NCBI RefSeq assembly: GCF_026017845.1
Contig: NZ_CP100416.1
Coordinates: 4,633,667 to 4,697,666, forward strand
Direction of reading: 5' to 3'
Source: Amycolatopsis mediterranei
Lineage (GTDB): Bacteria > Actinomycetota > Actinomycetes > Mycobacteriales > Pseudonocardiaceae
DNA: 64,000 bases
Shown here: piece after piece, positions 17,310-26,648 of the stretch
Position numbering within the stretch: the first letter of the stretch is position 1
How the letters are laid out: every line of letters begins with the position of its first letter
The notes under the pieces: model-generated
Told to the model about the DNA's origin: nothing
Databases searched by the model: none
The model's input: the letters and a program-made list of their open reading frames with translations, nothing else
Made by a program: the position numbers and the translations under genes

Positions 17310-18910
17310 GGAAGACACTCCGGCTCGCCGTGTCGGCGGCCTTGGTCCTGGCGGCGAGCGCGCCGGTGCCCGCCGCCGCGTCCCCGGCGGCCCCGGACTG
17401 CGCCGGGCTGGCCGGGGTGCGGATTCCGGCGTCGGTCATGAGCTTGCCGACGAGCGGCGGGGTCGTCACGGCGGCTTCCGTGGTGCCCGGTGGCTATTGC
17501 CGGGTCGACGCCGATCTCCACCCCGTCGACCCGGCCGCGCCGGCCATCAAGCTGCGCGTCGCCTTGCCCCTGGCCTGGAACCACAAGGCGCTGATGTTCG
17601 GCGGCGGTGGGTACAACGGCACGATCCCCGACGTGACGGCGAACGTCCCGTTCGGCCCCGCTGACCGGCCGGCGCCGCTGGCCCGGGGGTACGCGACCTT
17701 CGCGAGCGACTCCGGCCACCAGCAGAACCCGGCGTCCCCGCCGTCGCTGGACGGGTCGTTCGGCGTCAACGACGAAGCGTTGGTCAACTTCGCCGCCGGC
17801 GACGCCTTGAAGAAGACGCGGGACGCGAGCCTGTTCCTCATCCGGCGCGCCTATGCGGCGACGCCCACTGAAGTCTTCTTCGCCGGCGGATCGACCGGCG
17901 GGCGCGAAGCACTCGTCGTCGCCCAGCGCTGGCCGTCGGCGTTCGACGGCGTGATTTCGGCCTACCCGGCCTGGAACAACATGGCCGAAATCCTGGACCT
18001 GGGCTACCTGGCGCAGGTCCTGTCGCGCCCGGGTGCCTTCCCTGACCCTGCCAAGCAGACGCTCCTCTACAACAGCGTCATCAAGGCGTGTGACGGCTTG
18101 GACGGGGTTACCGATGGAATCGTCTCGAACCCGGGACGCTGCCGGTTCGATCCGCGCGTGCTGCGCTGCCCGGGTGGGACCGACACCGGCCCGGCGTGCC
18201 TGTCGGACCCGCAGATCGGTGCGGTGACCGCCGTGTCGGCACCGTTCCGGTGGCCGTACCGGATCGCCGGCGGCGAGACGGAGTACCCGGGCTTCCCGTT
18301 CCTGTCGGGGGCGGACATGCGAACGCCGTTCCTCGGCTTCGGCACCACGGCACCGGCCGACCCGATGCCGGTGACCAGCGGCTACGGGATGCAGTACTGG
18401 GACCAGTGGGTCAAGTACTTCCTGACCCGCGATCCGGGCCACCGGGCGCTGGACGTCGATCCCCGCCGCCCCGGCAAGTGGCTCGCCCGGATCAGCGCGC
18501 TGTCGTCGATCGAGGACCGCAACAACGCGGACCTGCGCCCGTTCGCCCGTGCGGGCGGCAAGCTGATCCTCATGCACGGTGCCGCGGACGAGCTGGTCTC
18601 CCCGTACTCGACGAGCGATTACTACGAACGGGTCCGTTCGGTGGCGGGGCCCCGGGTGACGGAGTCGTTCCTGCGGTACTACGTCGTCCCGGGGGCCAAC
18701 CACGCCAACTTCGGAACCCCGGCCTTCGCCGCGAGCTGGGACTCGCTCACGGCCCTCGAGCGGTGGGTCGAGGGTGGCCGGGCCCCGGCGGGTCAGGTCG
18801 TGACCGACTTGGCCCACCCGCGCACCCGGCCGCTGTGCACTTATCCGGAGTGGCCGCGGTACCGCGGTGGTGATCCGGACAGCGCGGCGAGCTTCTTCTG
18901 TGCCCGCTGA
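17306..18910 (+). CDS. Secreted tannase/feruloyl esterase family protein
   Basis: A 534-residue secreted esterase with a signal peptide (about 1-26) and a tannase/feruloyl esterase alpha/beta-hydrolase fold. The nucleophile Ser lies in FAGGSTGGREAL, the acid Asp in LILMHGAADELVSPYST, and the His in YYVVPGANHANFG. Cys pairs flank the catalytic core (DCAGL...GGYC and KACDGLDGV...GRCRF), as in this family. Start and previous stop share ATGA, so it is translated with the transporter. It would release hydroxycinnamic or gallic acids from plant polymers, complementing the arabinoxylan enzymes around it. Confidence 0.9.
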   Translation: MRKTLRLAVSAALVLAASAPVPAAASPAAPDCAGLAGVRIPASVMSLPTSGGVVTAASVVPGGYCRVDADLHPVDPAAPAIKLRVALPLAWNHKALMFGGGGYNGTIPDVTANVPFGPADRPAPLARGYATFASDSGHQQNPASPPSLDGSFGVNDEALVNFAAGDALKKTRDASLFLIRRAYAATPTEVFFAGGSTGGREALVVAQRWPSAFDGVISAYPAWNNMAEILDLGYLAQVLSRPGAFPDPAKQTLLYNSVIKACDGLDGVTDGIVSNPGRCRFDPRVLRCPGGTDTGPACLSDPQIGAVTAVSAPFRWPYRIAGGETEYPGFPFLSGADMRTPFLGFGTTAPADPMPVTSGYGMQYWDQWVKYFLTRDPGHRALDVDPRRPGKWLARISALSSIEDRNNADLRPFARAGGKLILMHGAADELVSPYSTSDYYERVRSVAGPRVTESFLRYYVVPGANHANFGTPAFAASWDSLTALERWVEGGRAPAGQVVTDLAHPRTRPLCTYPEWPRYRGGDPDSAASFFCAR

Positions 18911-18914
18911 AGGG

Positions 18915-18944
18915 CGTCCCGCCGGCCGGGGGGCCGGCGGGACG
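18915..18944. terminator. Hairpin terminator between convergent genes
   Basis: CGTCCCGCCGGCC pairs perfectly over 13 bp with GGCCGGCGGGACG across a GGGG loop. It is placed just after the feruloyl esterase stop and before the end of the convergent GH3 gene, and can act in both directions. Confidence 0.8.
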
Positions 18945-18955
18945 GGACCCCTCGG

Positions 18956-21900
18956 TCAGCCGATGGCGATCGAGAAGATGTGCATCGCCGCCGTGCCCAT
19001 GTTCGCTCCGTCGCTGACGTCCGGGAGCGTCACGTACTGCACCGTCTTGCCCGGCTGCAGCGGGATCGGGGCGTAGTACAGGCTGACCTGCTGGTTCAGC
19101 TGCCCGCTGCTGTTGTTCAGGTACGGCAACGTGGTGAGGATGTCGCCGCCGGTGGCCGCGTTGGACCACCAGTCCGCGAAACTCACCGAGTGGGACTCGG
19201 TCGTTCCGTCCGTGTACGTCACCGTTGCCGTTCCGCTCGGGCTGCCGTAGTCGCCGGCGCCGATCAGGCCCAGCGTGTGGCCGGTGCCGGAGATCGCGAT
19301 CGTCTGGCCGCCGGCCACGCCGCCCGCGACCACGTTGTCCGGGCTGCCGGTCGGTACGTCCGGCCAGGTGAACGTCAGCCCGTCGTGGGTGAACGTCGCT
19401 CCCGGGGTCAGGCTTGGCGTCGCCGCGGCCAGTGCCTGCGCGGAGAAGCTCGCGTTGCCGCCGTCGAAGTTGCCCGCGCCGGGCGTGGCGTCGTCGCTGA
19501 CGCCGACGTTGTTGTACGCCGCGGGGAACGACGGGTACGGCGGGTGCGGCAACAGCACGGTCGTCGCGTCCGTCGATGTGCCCCGCCCGTTGGCCGAGGT
19601 GAACGTGGCCTGCGCCGACAGGTCGAACTTGCCGGGTTCCGCCGAGGCCGGGACGCCGATCTCCCAGGTGGTGCTGACGGTCTGCCCGGCAGGCACGGTG
19701 GCGAACGTCGAGGGCGAGGTGGCCTTGACGGTCCAGCCGGCCGGTCCGCTGAGCGTCATGGCGACGTCGCGCAGCGGCCGGGCGCCCGCCGGGTTCGGCA
19801 GCGTGGTGGTGGCGGTGTAGGTCCTGCCCGCCTGCACCCGGTCCGGTGCCGTGAGCGTGAACGGCTGCTCGACCACCACCGGCGTGGTGCCGGTGACGCC
19901 GTCGACCGTGACGCTGATGGTCGCGACGCCGGGCGCCACCATGGTCACCTGGCCGGTCCGGCTCACCTGGGCCACCCGCGGATCGCTGCTGCGGTAGCCG
20001 ATCCGGGCCCGTGAGAGGTCGACGAACGACTGGTCGTCGTGCACCGCTTCGACGATGTGGTCGGCCGGCACGTGCTGGCCGGCCTGGGCGGTGTCGTCGG
20101 CGATCCACGGGTTCTTCGCGGTCAGGTCGAGGCGCTGACCCGGCGCGAACACGACCTGGTCCGGCTGCACGGTCACGTACTGGGTCTTCGGCCTGATCGC
20201 TCCGGTGACGGCCACCGGGGCGGTGCCGGCGAGGTGGGCCGAATCGGCGCCCACGCCGAACCGGTAGGCACCGGGGTGCACCACTTCGCGGCGCTTCCCC
20301 TCGTCCCAGAACGCCAGATCACCGATCCGCACCGGGATGGCCAGGTGCTGGGTCCGGCCGGGGGCGAGCACGTCGGTCTTCGCGAAGCCGGCCAGGCGCT
20401 GGCGCGGCAGTTCCACACCGGGCACGCCGAACGCCGTGGCCGCGTACAGCTGGGCGACGGTGGCCCCGGGCGTGCTGCCGGTGTTGGTCACGTCCACGTG
20501 CACGGTCACCTGCCCGTTCGCGTCGGCGGCCCAGGTGTCCGCGTGCACGCGGGAGTAGGCGAACTTCGTGTACGAGAGGCCGTAGCCGAACGGGTACGCC
20601 GGCGTGCCGGTGAAGTACTGGTAGGTCCGGCCGAGGCCGCCGGTCTGCGACGGCGTCAGCCCGTAGTTCTTGATGGCGGGCAGCTGCGAGTCGTCGGCGT
20701 ACCAGGTGAAGTTCAGGTGCCCGCTGGGGTTCTGCTTGCCGAACAGCACGTCGGCCAGCGCGGTGCCCTGGCTTTCGCCGTTGTACCCGCTGAACACGAT
20801 GCCCGGAATGCCCGCGGCGTGGCCGAGGGAGACGGCGCCGCCCGCCTGGACGGCCAGCGCGGTCCGCGGGTTGCCGGCCGCCTTGACCTGGTCGATCAGC
20901 GAGTCGTAGTTGCCGGGCATGGCGATGGTGGTGCGGTCCCGGCCCTCGGTGGCCACGTTCCCGTCGGTTCCCGCGAACACCACGACCAGGTCGGCCGTCT
21001 TCAGCGCGGCCAGGGTCTCCGCCGAGCAGCTCGCCGCCGTCGTCGTGGCGGTGGACGTGCCGCACGCGTCGAACGTGACCGTGGCAGCCGGATTCGCCGC
21101 CTTGACCGCGGAGGTGATGCCCTGCACCGCGTTCACCTGGAGCGCGGGTTCGCCGGAGTAGCCGCCGAGGGTGACCTTGCCCGCGAGGTCGCCGACGACG
21201 ACCACGGTGCCGAGCTTGGCCGGATCGGCGGGCAGCAGCGGCGCGGCGGTGCCGGGGACCGGGTCGTTCTTCAGCAGCACCAGCGAGTGGGCGGCGACCT
21301 TCGCGGCCAGCGCCTGGTGCTCGGGGCTCTGGATGACGTCCTTGGTGATCTTCGTGTAGGCCACCCGGTCCGGCGGGTCGAACTCGCCGGTCTGCATGCG
21401 CGTGGTGAACACGTGCACCAGCGCGTTGTCGAGCACGCCTTCGGAGAGCACCCCGGCCTTGATGGCCTCCTGGATGTTGGCCACGGTGGCTTCCGTGCCG
21501 GTGCAGTTGAGCTGGGTGCCCGCGCGCAGCGCGTACGCCTGGCCGCCGGCGGCGCCGGCGACCTGCTGCCCGGTCGCGGTGTTCGTCCACTGCGTGCCGC
21601 CGTTGGAGGTGGCCGTGGTCCAGCCGGGCGGCGCCCAGTTGTGGCTGCCGGGCGCGTAGACGTCGCCGACCGCGCCGCAGTCGGACGTGGTGTAGCCGTC
21701 GAAGCCGTAGGTGCGCTGGGCGATGGCGTTCGCCGTGTACGTGTCGGACGGCGACGGGGTGCCGTTGATCGCGTTGTACGACGTCATCAGGCCGGACACG
21801 TGCGCGTCCTGGATCAGGTTCCGGAACTGCTTGGTGTAGTAGTCGCGGAGGTTGGCCTCGGTCGTGTCCGAGGAGTCCGCGTGCCGGTCGTTTTCGACGT

Positions 21901-22612
21901 TGTTGAGCGCGTAGTGCTTGGCGGTGGCCGCGACCTTGAGGTACGGCGTCGCCGGCCGGCCGGACGCGGTCTGGCCCTGGTAGCCGTTGACGAACGCGCC
22001 GGCCATCTTCGCGACCAGGTACGGGTCTTCGCCGAAGCCTTCGTCGGTGCGGCCCCAGCGCGGGTCGCGATCGAGGTTGACCGTCGGCGCCCAGTAGGTC
22101 AGGGAGCCGTAGTTGTTCTTGTCCGGGCCGATGTTGTTCTGCGCGACGCCCCACAGCGACTTGTCCAGCATGCCGCGGGCCTCGTCGGAGATCGCGGTGG
22201 TCTCCTGCTGGATCAGCTCCGGGTCCCAGGACATCGTGCTCGCCAGGTTCGTCGGGAAGCTGGTGGCGTGCACCCCGCCGGTCACCGTGCCGTCGTTCGT
22301 GTTCGCGCCGAGCGTGTTGAGGCCGTGCTGGCCCTCGCTCCAGTACGTGTACTGCTGCACGCCGAGCCGCGGGATGGCCGGCGCGCTGTTGGTGCGCAGC
22401 TGCAGCACCTTTTCGGGCAGGGTCATCCGGGCGACGAGGTCGGCGGCTCGCTCGGCGAAGCTGTAGTGCGTGTCGCGGTAGACCGGCAGCGCGGCCGGCT
22501 GCGCGGGAGCCGCCGACGCGGCCGGGACGAGCGTGGCCGCGGTCAGGGTGGCGGCCAGCAGGGGCACGGCGGTCAGCCGTACCCGTCGCCGGCCGGGGAA
22601 GCGCAAGGACAT
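18956..22612 (-). CDS. Secreted GH3 glycosidase, beta-xylosidase-like, multidomain
   Basis: A 1218-residue secreted enzyme with a signal peptide (about 1-34). The GH3 N-terminal barrel (about 45-390) carries LRTNSAPAIPRLGV, WAPTVNLDRDPRWGRTDEGFGEDP and KVAATAKHYALNNVENDRHADS. The nucleophile Asp lies in YTTSDCGAVGD; Cys after the Asp is typical of beta-xylosidases rather than beta-glucosidases. A GH3 C-terminal domain, an FN3-like domain (HLAIPVRIGDLAFWDEG), a bacterial Ig-like domain (TGQVTMVAPGVATISVTVDG), a NEW3-type sheet and a terminal beta-sandwich follow. GGAGAT precedes the ATG. The role is probably exo-hydrolysis of xylo-oligosaccharides outside the cell. A TGAAAGTTTCA palindrome lies in its promoter. 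Confidence 0.9.
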   Translation of the reverse strand: MSLRFPGRRRVRLTAVPLLAATLTAATLVPAASAAPAQPAALPVYRDTHYSFAERAADLVARMTLPEKVLQLRTNSAPAIPRLGVQQYTYWSEGQHGLNTLGANTNDGTVTGGVHATSFPTNLASTMSWDPELIQQETTAISDEARGMLDKSLWGVAQNNIGPDKNNYGSLTYWAPTVNLDRDPRWGRTDEGFGEDPYLVAKMAGAFVNGYQGQTASGRPATPYLKVAATAKHYALNNVENDRHADSSDTTEANLRDYYTKQFRNLIQDAHVSGLMTSYNAINGTPSPSDTYTANAIAQRTYGFDGYTTSDCGAVGDVYAPGSHNWAPPGWTTATSNGGTQWTNTATGQQVAGAAGGQAYALRAGTQLNCTGTEATVANIQEAIKAGVLSEGVLDNALVHVFTTRMQTGEFDPPDRVAYTKITKDVIQSPEHQALAAKVAAHSLVLLKNDPVPGTAAPLLPADPAKLGTVVVVGDLAGKVTLGGYSGEPALQVNAVQGITSAVKAANPAATVTFDACGTSTATTTAASCSAETLAALKTADLVVVFAGTDGNVATEGRDRTTIAMPGNYDSLIDQVKAAGNPRTALAVQAGGAVSLGHAAGIPGIVFSGYNGESQGTALADVLFGKQNPSGHLNFTWYADDSQLPAIKNYGLTPSQTGGLGRTYQYFTGTPAYPFGYGLSYTKFAYSRVHADTWAADANGQVTVHVDVTNTGSTPGATVAQLYAATAFGVPGVELPRQRLAGFAKTDVLAPGRTQHLAIPVRIGDLAFWDEGKRREVVHPGAYRFGVGADSAHLAGTAPVAVTGAIRPKTQYVTVQPDQVVFAPGQRLDLTAKNPWIADDTAQAGQHVPADHIVEAVHDDQSFVDLSRARIGYRSSDPRVAQVSRTGQVTMVAPGVATISVTVDGVTGTTPVVVEQPFTLTAPDRVQAGRTYTATTTLPNPAGARPLRDVAMTLSGPAGWTVKATSPSTFATVPAGQTVSTTWEIGVPASAEPGKFDLSAQATFTSANGRGTSTDATTVLLPHPPYPSFPAAYNNVGVSDDATPGAGNFDGGNASFSAQALAAATPSLTPGATFTHDGLTFTWPDVPTGSPDNVVAGGVAGGQTIAISGTGHTLGLIGAGDYGSPSGTATVTYTDGTTESHSVSFADWWSNAATGGDILTTLPYLNNSSGQLNQQVSLYYAPIPLQPGKTVQYVTLPDVSDGANMGTAAMHIFSIAIG

Positions 22613-22644
22613 CGGATCTCCGTCGCAGAAGGTCGATGGGCTGG

Positions 22645-22668
22645 GTGCTCCGGCCGTGCCAGGAGCAC
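22645..22668. other. Inverted repeat in GH3 leader
   Basis: GTGCTCC (22645-22651) and GGAGCAC (22662-22668) form 7-bp arms around a 10-base spacer, 33 bp upstream of the GH3 start. It could be a leader hairpin or an operator. The evidence is only symmetry and position. Confidence 0.35.
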
Positions 22669-22798
22669 TGGCCCGCCGCCGGCCGAGGGAACCGCCGGTT
22701 CGCAGGCTGGTCCGTCACCATCGTTCGCAAGGGATCCGGTTCTGGCAAGCAATTCACGGCCGGCCCGGCGTCACCGCTGGCCGAGGCCCGGTGGCGGC

Positions 22799-22809
22799 TG
22801 AAAGTTTCA
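22799..22809. promoter_or_regulatory. GAAA-N-TTTC palindrome upstream of GH3 gene
   Basis: TGAAAGTTTCA is a perfect palindrome around a central G. It matches the CGAAA-N-TTTCG type element described upstream of Streptomyces xylanase genes. It lies about 187 bp upstream of the GH3 start. Related half-copies occur ahead of the GH10-CBM2 and GH59 genes. Confidence 0.5.
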
Positions 22810-22901
22810 CCGGCGGCCCCCTGGGCGAACGTCCGGGGCGGGTCAGCCGGGCAGTGGCCTGCTCCGTGATCCGCCTGCGAAACTCATTCCGAGCTGAGCT
22901 C

Positions 22902-23246
22902 TCAGCGGTTGGTCCAGTAGAGGACGTCGGGAACCACGATCAGCAGGGCTACCGCGAGCCAGTAGTGGCTCGCCTTCAGCTGCGGTGCGCGGAAAGCGAA
23001 CAGGGCGTTCAAGCCGGCCACGACCAGCCCGGTGAACACCACCGCCACCACGCCGAGCATGATGATGAAGCCCGCGCCGTCGTCGACGACCGTGGGGTCG
23101 ATCGGGACCCAGCCGAGCTCGCCCGCCAGGACCTGCGCCGCCAGCATCCCGAAGGCGACCGGGTAGGCGGCCGGGATGGCCAGCAGCAGGTTGAGCGGGA
23201 CGCCGATCAGCCAGACCTGGCGCGGGCGGAGTTCACGACGGGGCAC
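22902..23246 (-). CDS. Small three-segment membrane protein
   Basis: About 114 residues from a GTG at 23246. Three hydrophobic segments are seen: VWLIGVPLNLLLAIPAAYPVAF, GFIIMLGVVAVVFTGLVVAGL and HYWLAVALLIVVPDVLYW. No family is recognised. The frame is open further upstream, but that part reads as arginine- and proline-rich shadow sequence. No strong ribosome site is visible, so the start is uncertain. It lies between the GT39-like gene and the GH3 gene on the same strand. Confidence 0.6.
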   Translation of the reverse strand: MPRRELRPRQVWLIGVPLNLLLAIPAAYPVAFGMLAAQVLAGELGWVPIDPTVVDDGAGFIIMLGVVAVVFTGLVVAGLNALFAFRAPQLKASHYWLAVALLIVVPDVLYWTNR

Positions 23247-23340
23247 CCGGCCATCATGCCGGACGGCGGGGAGCGACGTCGGCGGGCCGGGAAGCCGGGT
23301 GCGCGAACCCGGCGCGAGGATCGTGTCGTCGGCGTCCGGG

Positions 23341-25065
23341 TCACGGCCGGCGGTGGATCGTGATGGAGTGGCCGACCTCGTCGATGGGCGTGCTCGTGCG
23401 GAGCAGCAGCCCCAGGCGGTCGTCCGCCTTGGCGATGGCGGAATCCGAGACGACGAGCAGTCCGTGCACGGCCTCCGGGGGCACGGCGAGCGGGTCCGCG
23501 GCCTCGATGCCGTAGTACGACGGCACCCCGCTGCCCTTGTAGACCAGCCACACCCGCTCACCCGGATAGCGCTGCTTCAGGCGGTCGGCCAGCCGGCCCA
23601 GGTCCTGGCCCCAGTCGACGTTCGAGTCGTGCAGCTGGCGGTGGGTTCCCTCCGGGCCGCCGAAGGCCTCGTTGGCGTAGGGCAGGTAGTAGGGGAACGT
23701 GCGCAGCGCGCTGACCGCCGTGAACGCGACCAGGGCCACCACGGCGACGGCCGCCCACCGGCGGCGGACGGCGACCACCCCCGCCGCCGCGACGGCCAGG
23801 AACATCGGCAGGAAAAGCGCGTACCGGACACCCAGGTCGCGGCTGCCCGTCATGGCCGCGGCCAGCAACACGGCCGCGGGGAGGAGGACGTACGACGCCG
23901 CCGGGCGCAGCCGTGGTACCGCGGCCATCGTGACGACGCCGGCCGCCCAGAGCGCCAGCGTGCCCAGCGGGGTCTTCACCAGCAGCGCGGCCGGGAGGTA
24001 GTACCACAGCGCACCGACGTGGCGGCTGCCGAACAGGAAGGTGGTCCACACCTGGTCTTCGAAGCCGAACTGGACGCGCATCCCGTCGAGGTACGGGCCG
24101 GGCAGCGGCAGCAGGCGCGCGAGCGAGCGCAGGCCTTCGGCGGGCGGCAGACCCGGTGGCGGCACCCAGCGCAGCCGCGGATCGACGACCAGGTACGAAA
24201 CCCACACCACGGCGACCGCGATCAGCGCGACGCCGAGGGCCGCCGCGGCACCGGCGCCGAGCCGCCGGAGTGTCCGTTGTGGACCGGAGGCGCGGCCGGC
24301 CTGCCGGACGGAGAGCACGACCAGGAGCAGCACGACCGGAACCGCGGCCAGGGCGCTCATCTTCGTGGCCACGGCCGCGCCCAGGGCGAGCGCCGCGAGC
24401 GGAAGGTAGCGGCCGGGACGGCGCCGGGCGCGCCACAGCAGCCAGGCCGACGTCACCAGGAAACCGGCCACCGGCACGTCGAGGGTCGCCAGTGACCCGT
24501 GCGCGACGAGGTCGGGGGAAAGCGCATACAGCGCGAGCGCCACCACGCCGCCGGCCGGCCCGGCCAGATCGCGGGCGAAGGCGAAGACGACCAGCCCGAA
24601 CAGCAGCGTCAGCACGATCACCGGCAACCGCGCCAGCAGCAGCAGCCGGCCCGGGTCGTGGCCCGATTCGTAGAGCACGGACCGGCCGAGCTGTGCCTGG
24701 TCGCCGGCGAACCCGGCGTCGACGTGCACGTCCGCGAAGGCCGGCCCGGTGGCGATGAGCAGCTTGCCCAGCGGCGGGTGCTCGGGGTTGAACCGCAGGC
24801 TGTGGTGTTCGAGGGAGTAGACCGCCGTGCCGATGTAGACCGGCTCGTCGATGGTCGGGGTCTGTTCCACGGCCGTCGTGATCATCGCGACCGCCATCCC
24901 GGCGAGCAGCACGACCGCGGCGACCGCGGGCCACCACCGGCCGGGCCGGGGTGCGCCGGTCGGCACGTCCTCCCGGATGCCCTCGGTGATCACTTCCCGG
25001 AGACGTCCGGCGGCGGCGATGGTTGAGCGCGCCCCCTGGCCGCCCGCGGTCGACGTCTCCGGCAC
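23341..25065 (-). CDS. GT39/PMT-like membrane glycosyltransferase
   Basis: A 574-residue integral membrane protein with about 11 membrane segments. After the first segment comes the acidic loop TPTIDEPVYIG, and RFNPEHPPLGKLL follows in the first outer loop. This is the arrangement of PMT_2/ArnT-type transferases, which use a polyprenyl-phosphate sugar as donor. A C-terminal soluble part (NVDWGQDLGRLADRLKQRYPGERVW) is typical of the actinobacterial and archaeal-like subgroup. GTG at 25065 follows GAGGAGG. The acceptor is unknown. It is divergent from the GH10-CBM2 xylanase, with a promoter region of 189 bp between them. Confidence 0.85.
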   Translation of the reverse strand: MPETSTAGGQGARSTIAAAGRLREVITEGIREDVPTGAPRPGRWWPAVAAVVLLAGMAVAMITTAVEQTPTIDEPVYIGTAVYSLEHHSLRFNPEHPPLGKLLIATGPAFADVHVDAGFAGDQAQLGRSVLYESGHDPGRLLLLARLPVIVLTLLFGLVVFAFARDLAGPAGGVVALALYALSPDLVAHGSLATLDVPVAGFLVTSAWLLWRARRRPGRYLPLAALALGAAVATKMSALAAVPVVLLLVVLSVRQAGRASGPQRTLRRLGAGAAAALGVALIAVAVVWVSYLVVDPRLRWVPPPGLPPAEGLRSLARLLPLPGPYLDGMRVQFGFEDQVWTTFLFGSRHVGALWYYLPAALLVKTPLGTLALWAAGVVTMAAVPRLRPAASYVLLPAAVLLAAAMTGSRDLGVRYALFLPMFLAVAAAGVVAVRRRWAAVAVVALVAFTAVSALRTFPYYLPYANEAFGGPEGTHRQLHDSNVDWGQDLGRLADRLKQRYPGERVWLVYKGSGVPSYYGIEAADPLAVPPEAVHGLLVVSDSAIAKADDRLGLLLRTSTPIDEVGHSITIHRRP

Positions 25066-25167
25066 CGGTCACCTCCTCGGCCGGATTCTCCCGCCGTCCG
25101 CGGTGCCGGGCTCCGATCCGGAAGGCGCGTAATTTTCACCGGTTCCGGCTTTCCGGAGCGGAAGGTC

Positions 25168-25187
25168 CGAAAGTCGATCGAAACTTT
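25168..25187. promoter_or_regulatory. CGAAAGT/CGAAACT direct repeat ahead of xylanase
   Basis: CGAAAGTCGATCGAAACTTT contains two near-identical CGAAAST units 11 bp apart. They resemble halves of the GAAA-N-TTTC xylan element seen at 22799. The site is 68 bp before the GH10-CBM2 start codon. Confidence 0.4.
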
Positions 25188-25254
25188 TTGCGCGGCGCTC
25201 CGGCGGCGTGCTCTGCTGCTGGCAACGGGGGAATTTCACCGAAGGAGACCACGG

Positions 25255-26643
25255 ATGGCGGAAAGTTCGTCGGACCTGCGCCGCAGGCGCTGGTGGCGGT
25301 CGACGACCACTCGAGTACTGGCGGGCGTGGCGACCTTGGCCGCGACCGCAACCGTGCTGGTGACGGCGCCCGGCGCGGACGCCGCGGCGAGCACGCTGGG
25401 CGCCGCGGCCGCACAGTCCGGCCGGTACTTCGGCACGGCGATCGCCGCCGGTCGGCTGAGCAATTCGGCCTACACCACGATCGCGGCGCGCGAGTTCAAC
25501 ATGGTGACGCCCGAAAACGAAATGAAGCCGGACGCGACCGAGCCGAACCAGAACCAGTTCAACTTCTCGGCGGGCGACCAGGTCTACAACTGGGCGATCA
25601 GCCACGGTTCCCGGGTCCGGGGGCACACCCTCGCCTGGCACGGGCAGCAACCCGGCTGGATGCAGAGCATGGGCGGCAGTGCGCTGCGCAGCGCGATGAT
25701 CAACCACATCCAGAAGGTGATGGCCCACTACCAGGGCAAGCTCGCCTACTGGGACGTGGTCAACGAGGCCTACAACGAAGACGGCAGCCGTCGTCAGTCC
25801 AACCTGCAGGGCACCGGCAACGACTGGATCGAGGTCGCCTTCCGGACCGCCCGCGCGGCCGACCCGTCGACCAAGCTGTGCTACAACGACTACAACATCG
25901 ACAACTGGAACTACGCCAAGACCCAAGGCGTCTACCGCATGGTCCAGGACTTCAAGTCCCGCGGCGTGCCGATCGACTGCGTCGGGCTGCAGGCCCACTT
26001 CACCGGCGGCAGCTCGGTCCCGAGCAGCCTGCAGACCACGATCTCCAGCTTCGCGGCGCTCGGCGTCGACGTGGCGCTGACCGAGGTCGACGTCACGAAC
26101 GCGAACACTTCGCAGTACTCGGCGCTGACCCAGGCGTGCATGAACGTCGCCCGCTGCGTCGGCATCACCGTGTGGGGTGTGCGGGACAGCGACTCCTGGC
26201 GGTCCAGCGAGAGCCCGCTGCTGTTCGACGGCAACGGCAACAAGAAGGCCGCCTACAACTCGGTGCTGAACGCCCTCAACGCCGCCGGCCCCGGCCCGAC
26301 CACGACACCGACGACACCCACGACCACCCCGACGGACACCACGACCCCGACGACCACGCCCACGACACCGGGCGGGGGCAGTTGCACGGCAACGCTTTCG
26401 GCCGGGCAGTCCTGGGGTGACCGGTACAACCTGAACGTCTCGGTCAGCGGCTCCTCCTCGTGGACGGTCACGATGAACGTGCCCAGCCCCGAGCGGATCA
26501 GCACCACCTGGAACATCAACGCCACCTGGCCCAGCAGCCAGGTGCTCATCGCGACACCCAACGGCAGCGGCAACAACTGGGGTGTCACCATCATGACCAA
26601 CGGGAACTGGACCTGGCCCGGCGTCAGCTGCAGCGCCTCCTGA
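25255..26643 (+). CDS. Secreted GH10 endo-1,4-beta-xylanase with CBM2
   Basis: A 462-residue secreted xylanase. A signal peptide (about 1-45, twin-Arg-like RRRRWW then hydrophobic) precedes GH10 (about 46-340) with acid/base Glu in WDVVNEAYNEDG and nucleophile Glu in VALTEVDVTN. A Pro/Thr linker (about 345-375) leads to a CBM2-type module (about 378-462; CTATLSAGQSWGDRYNLNVS, WTWPGVSC). The catalytic domain closely resembles the GH10 half of the trifunctional enzyme at 8009. It shares LGAAAAQSGRYFG and FKSRGVPIDCVG, so the two look like paralogues. An AAGGAG site precedes the ATG. A 21-bp stem terminator follows the gene. Confidence 0.94.
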   Translation: MAESSSDLRRRRWWRSTTTRVLAGVATLAATATVLVTAPGADAAASTLGAAAAQSGRYFGTAIAAGRLSNSAYTTIAAREFNMVTPENEMKPDATEPNQNQFNFSAGDQVYNWAISHGSRVRGHTLAWHGQQPGWMQSMGGSALRSAMINHIQKVMAHYQGKLAYWDVVNEAYNEDGSRRQSNLQGTGNDWIEVAFRTARAADPSTKLCYNDYNIDNWNYAKTQGVYRMVQDFKSRGVPIDCVGLQAHFTGGSSVPSSLQTTISSFAALGVDVALTEVDVTNANTSQYSALTQACMNVARCVGITVWGVRDSDSWRSSESPLLFDGNGNKKAAYNSVLNALNAAGPGPTTTPTTPTTTPTDTTTPTTTPTTPGGGSCTATLSAGQSWGDRYNLNVSVSGSSSWTVTMNVPSPERISTTWNINATWPSSQVLIATPNGSGNNWGVTIMTNGNWTWPGVSCSAS

Positions 26644-26648
26644 CCGGC

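Noticed and set aside
22893..22906. GCTGAGCTCTCAGC palindrome as a terminator
   Set aside because: Only a 6-bp stem with a 2-base centre, no following T run, and it overlaps the stop codon of a short gene.
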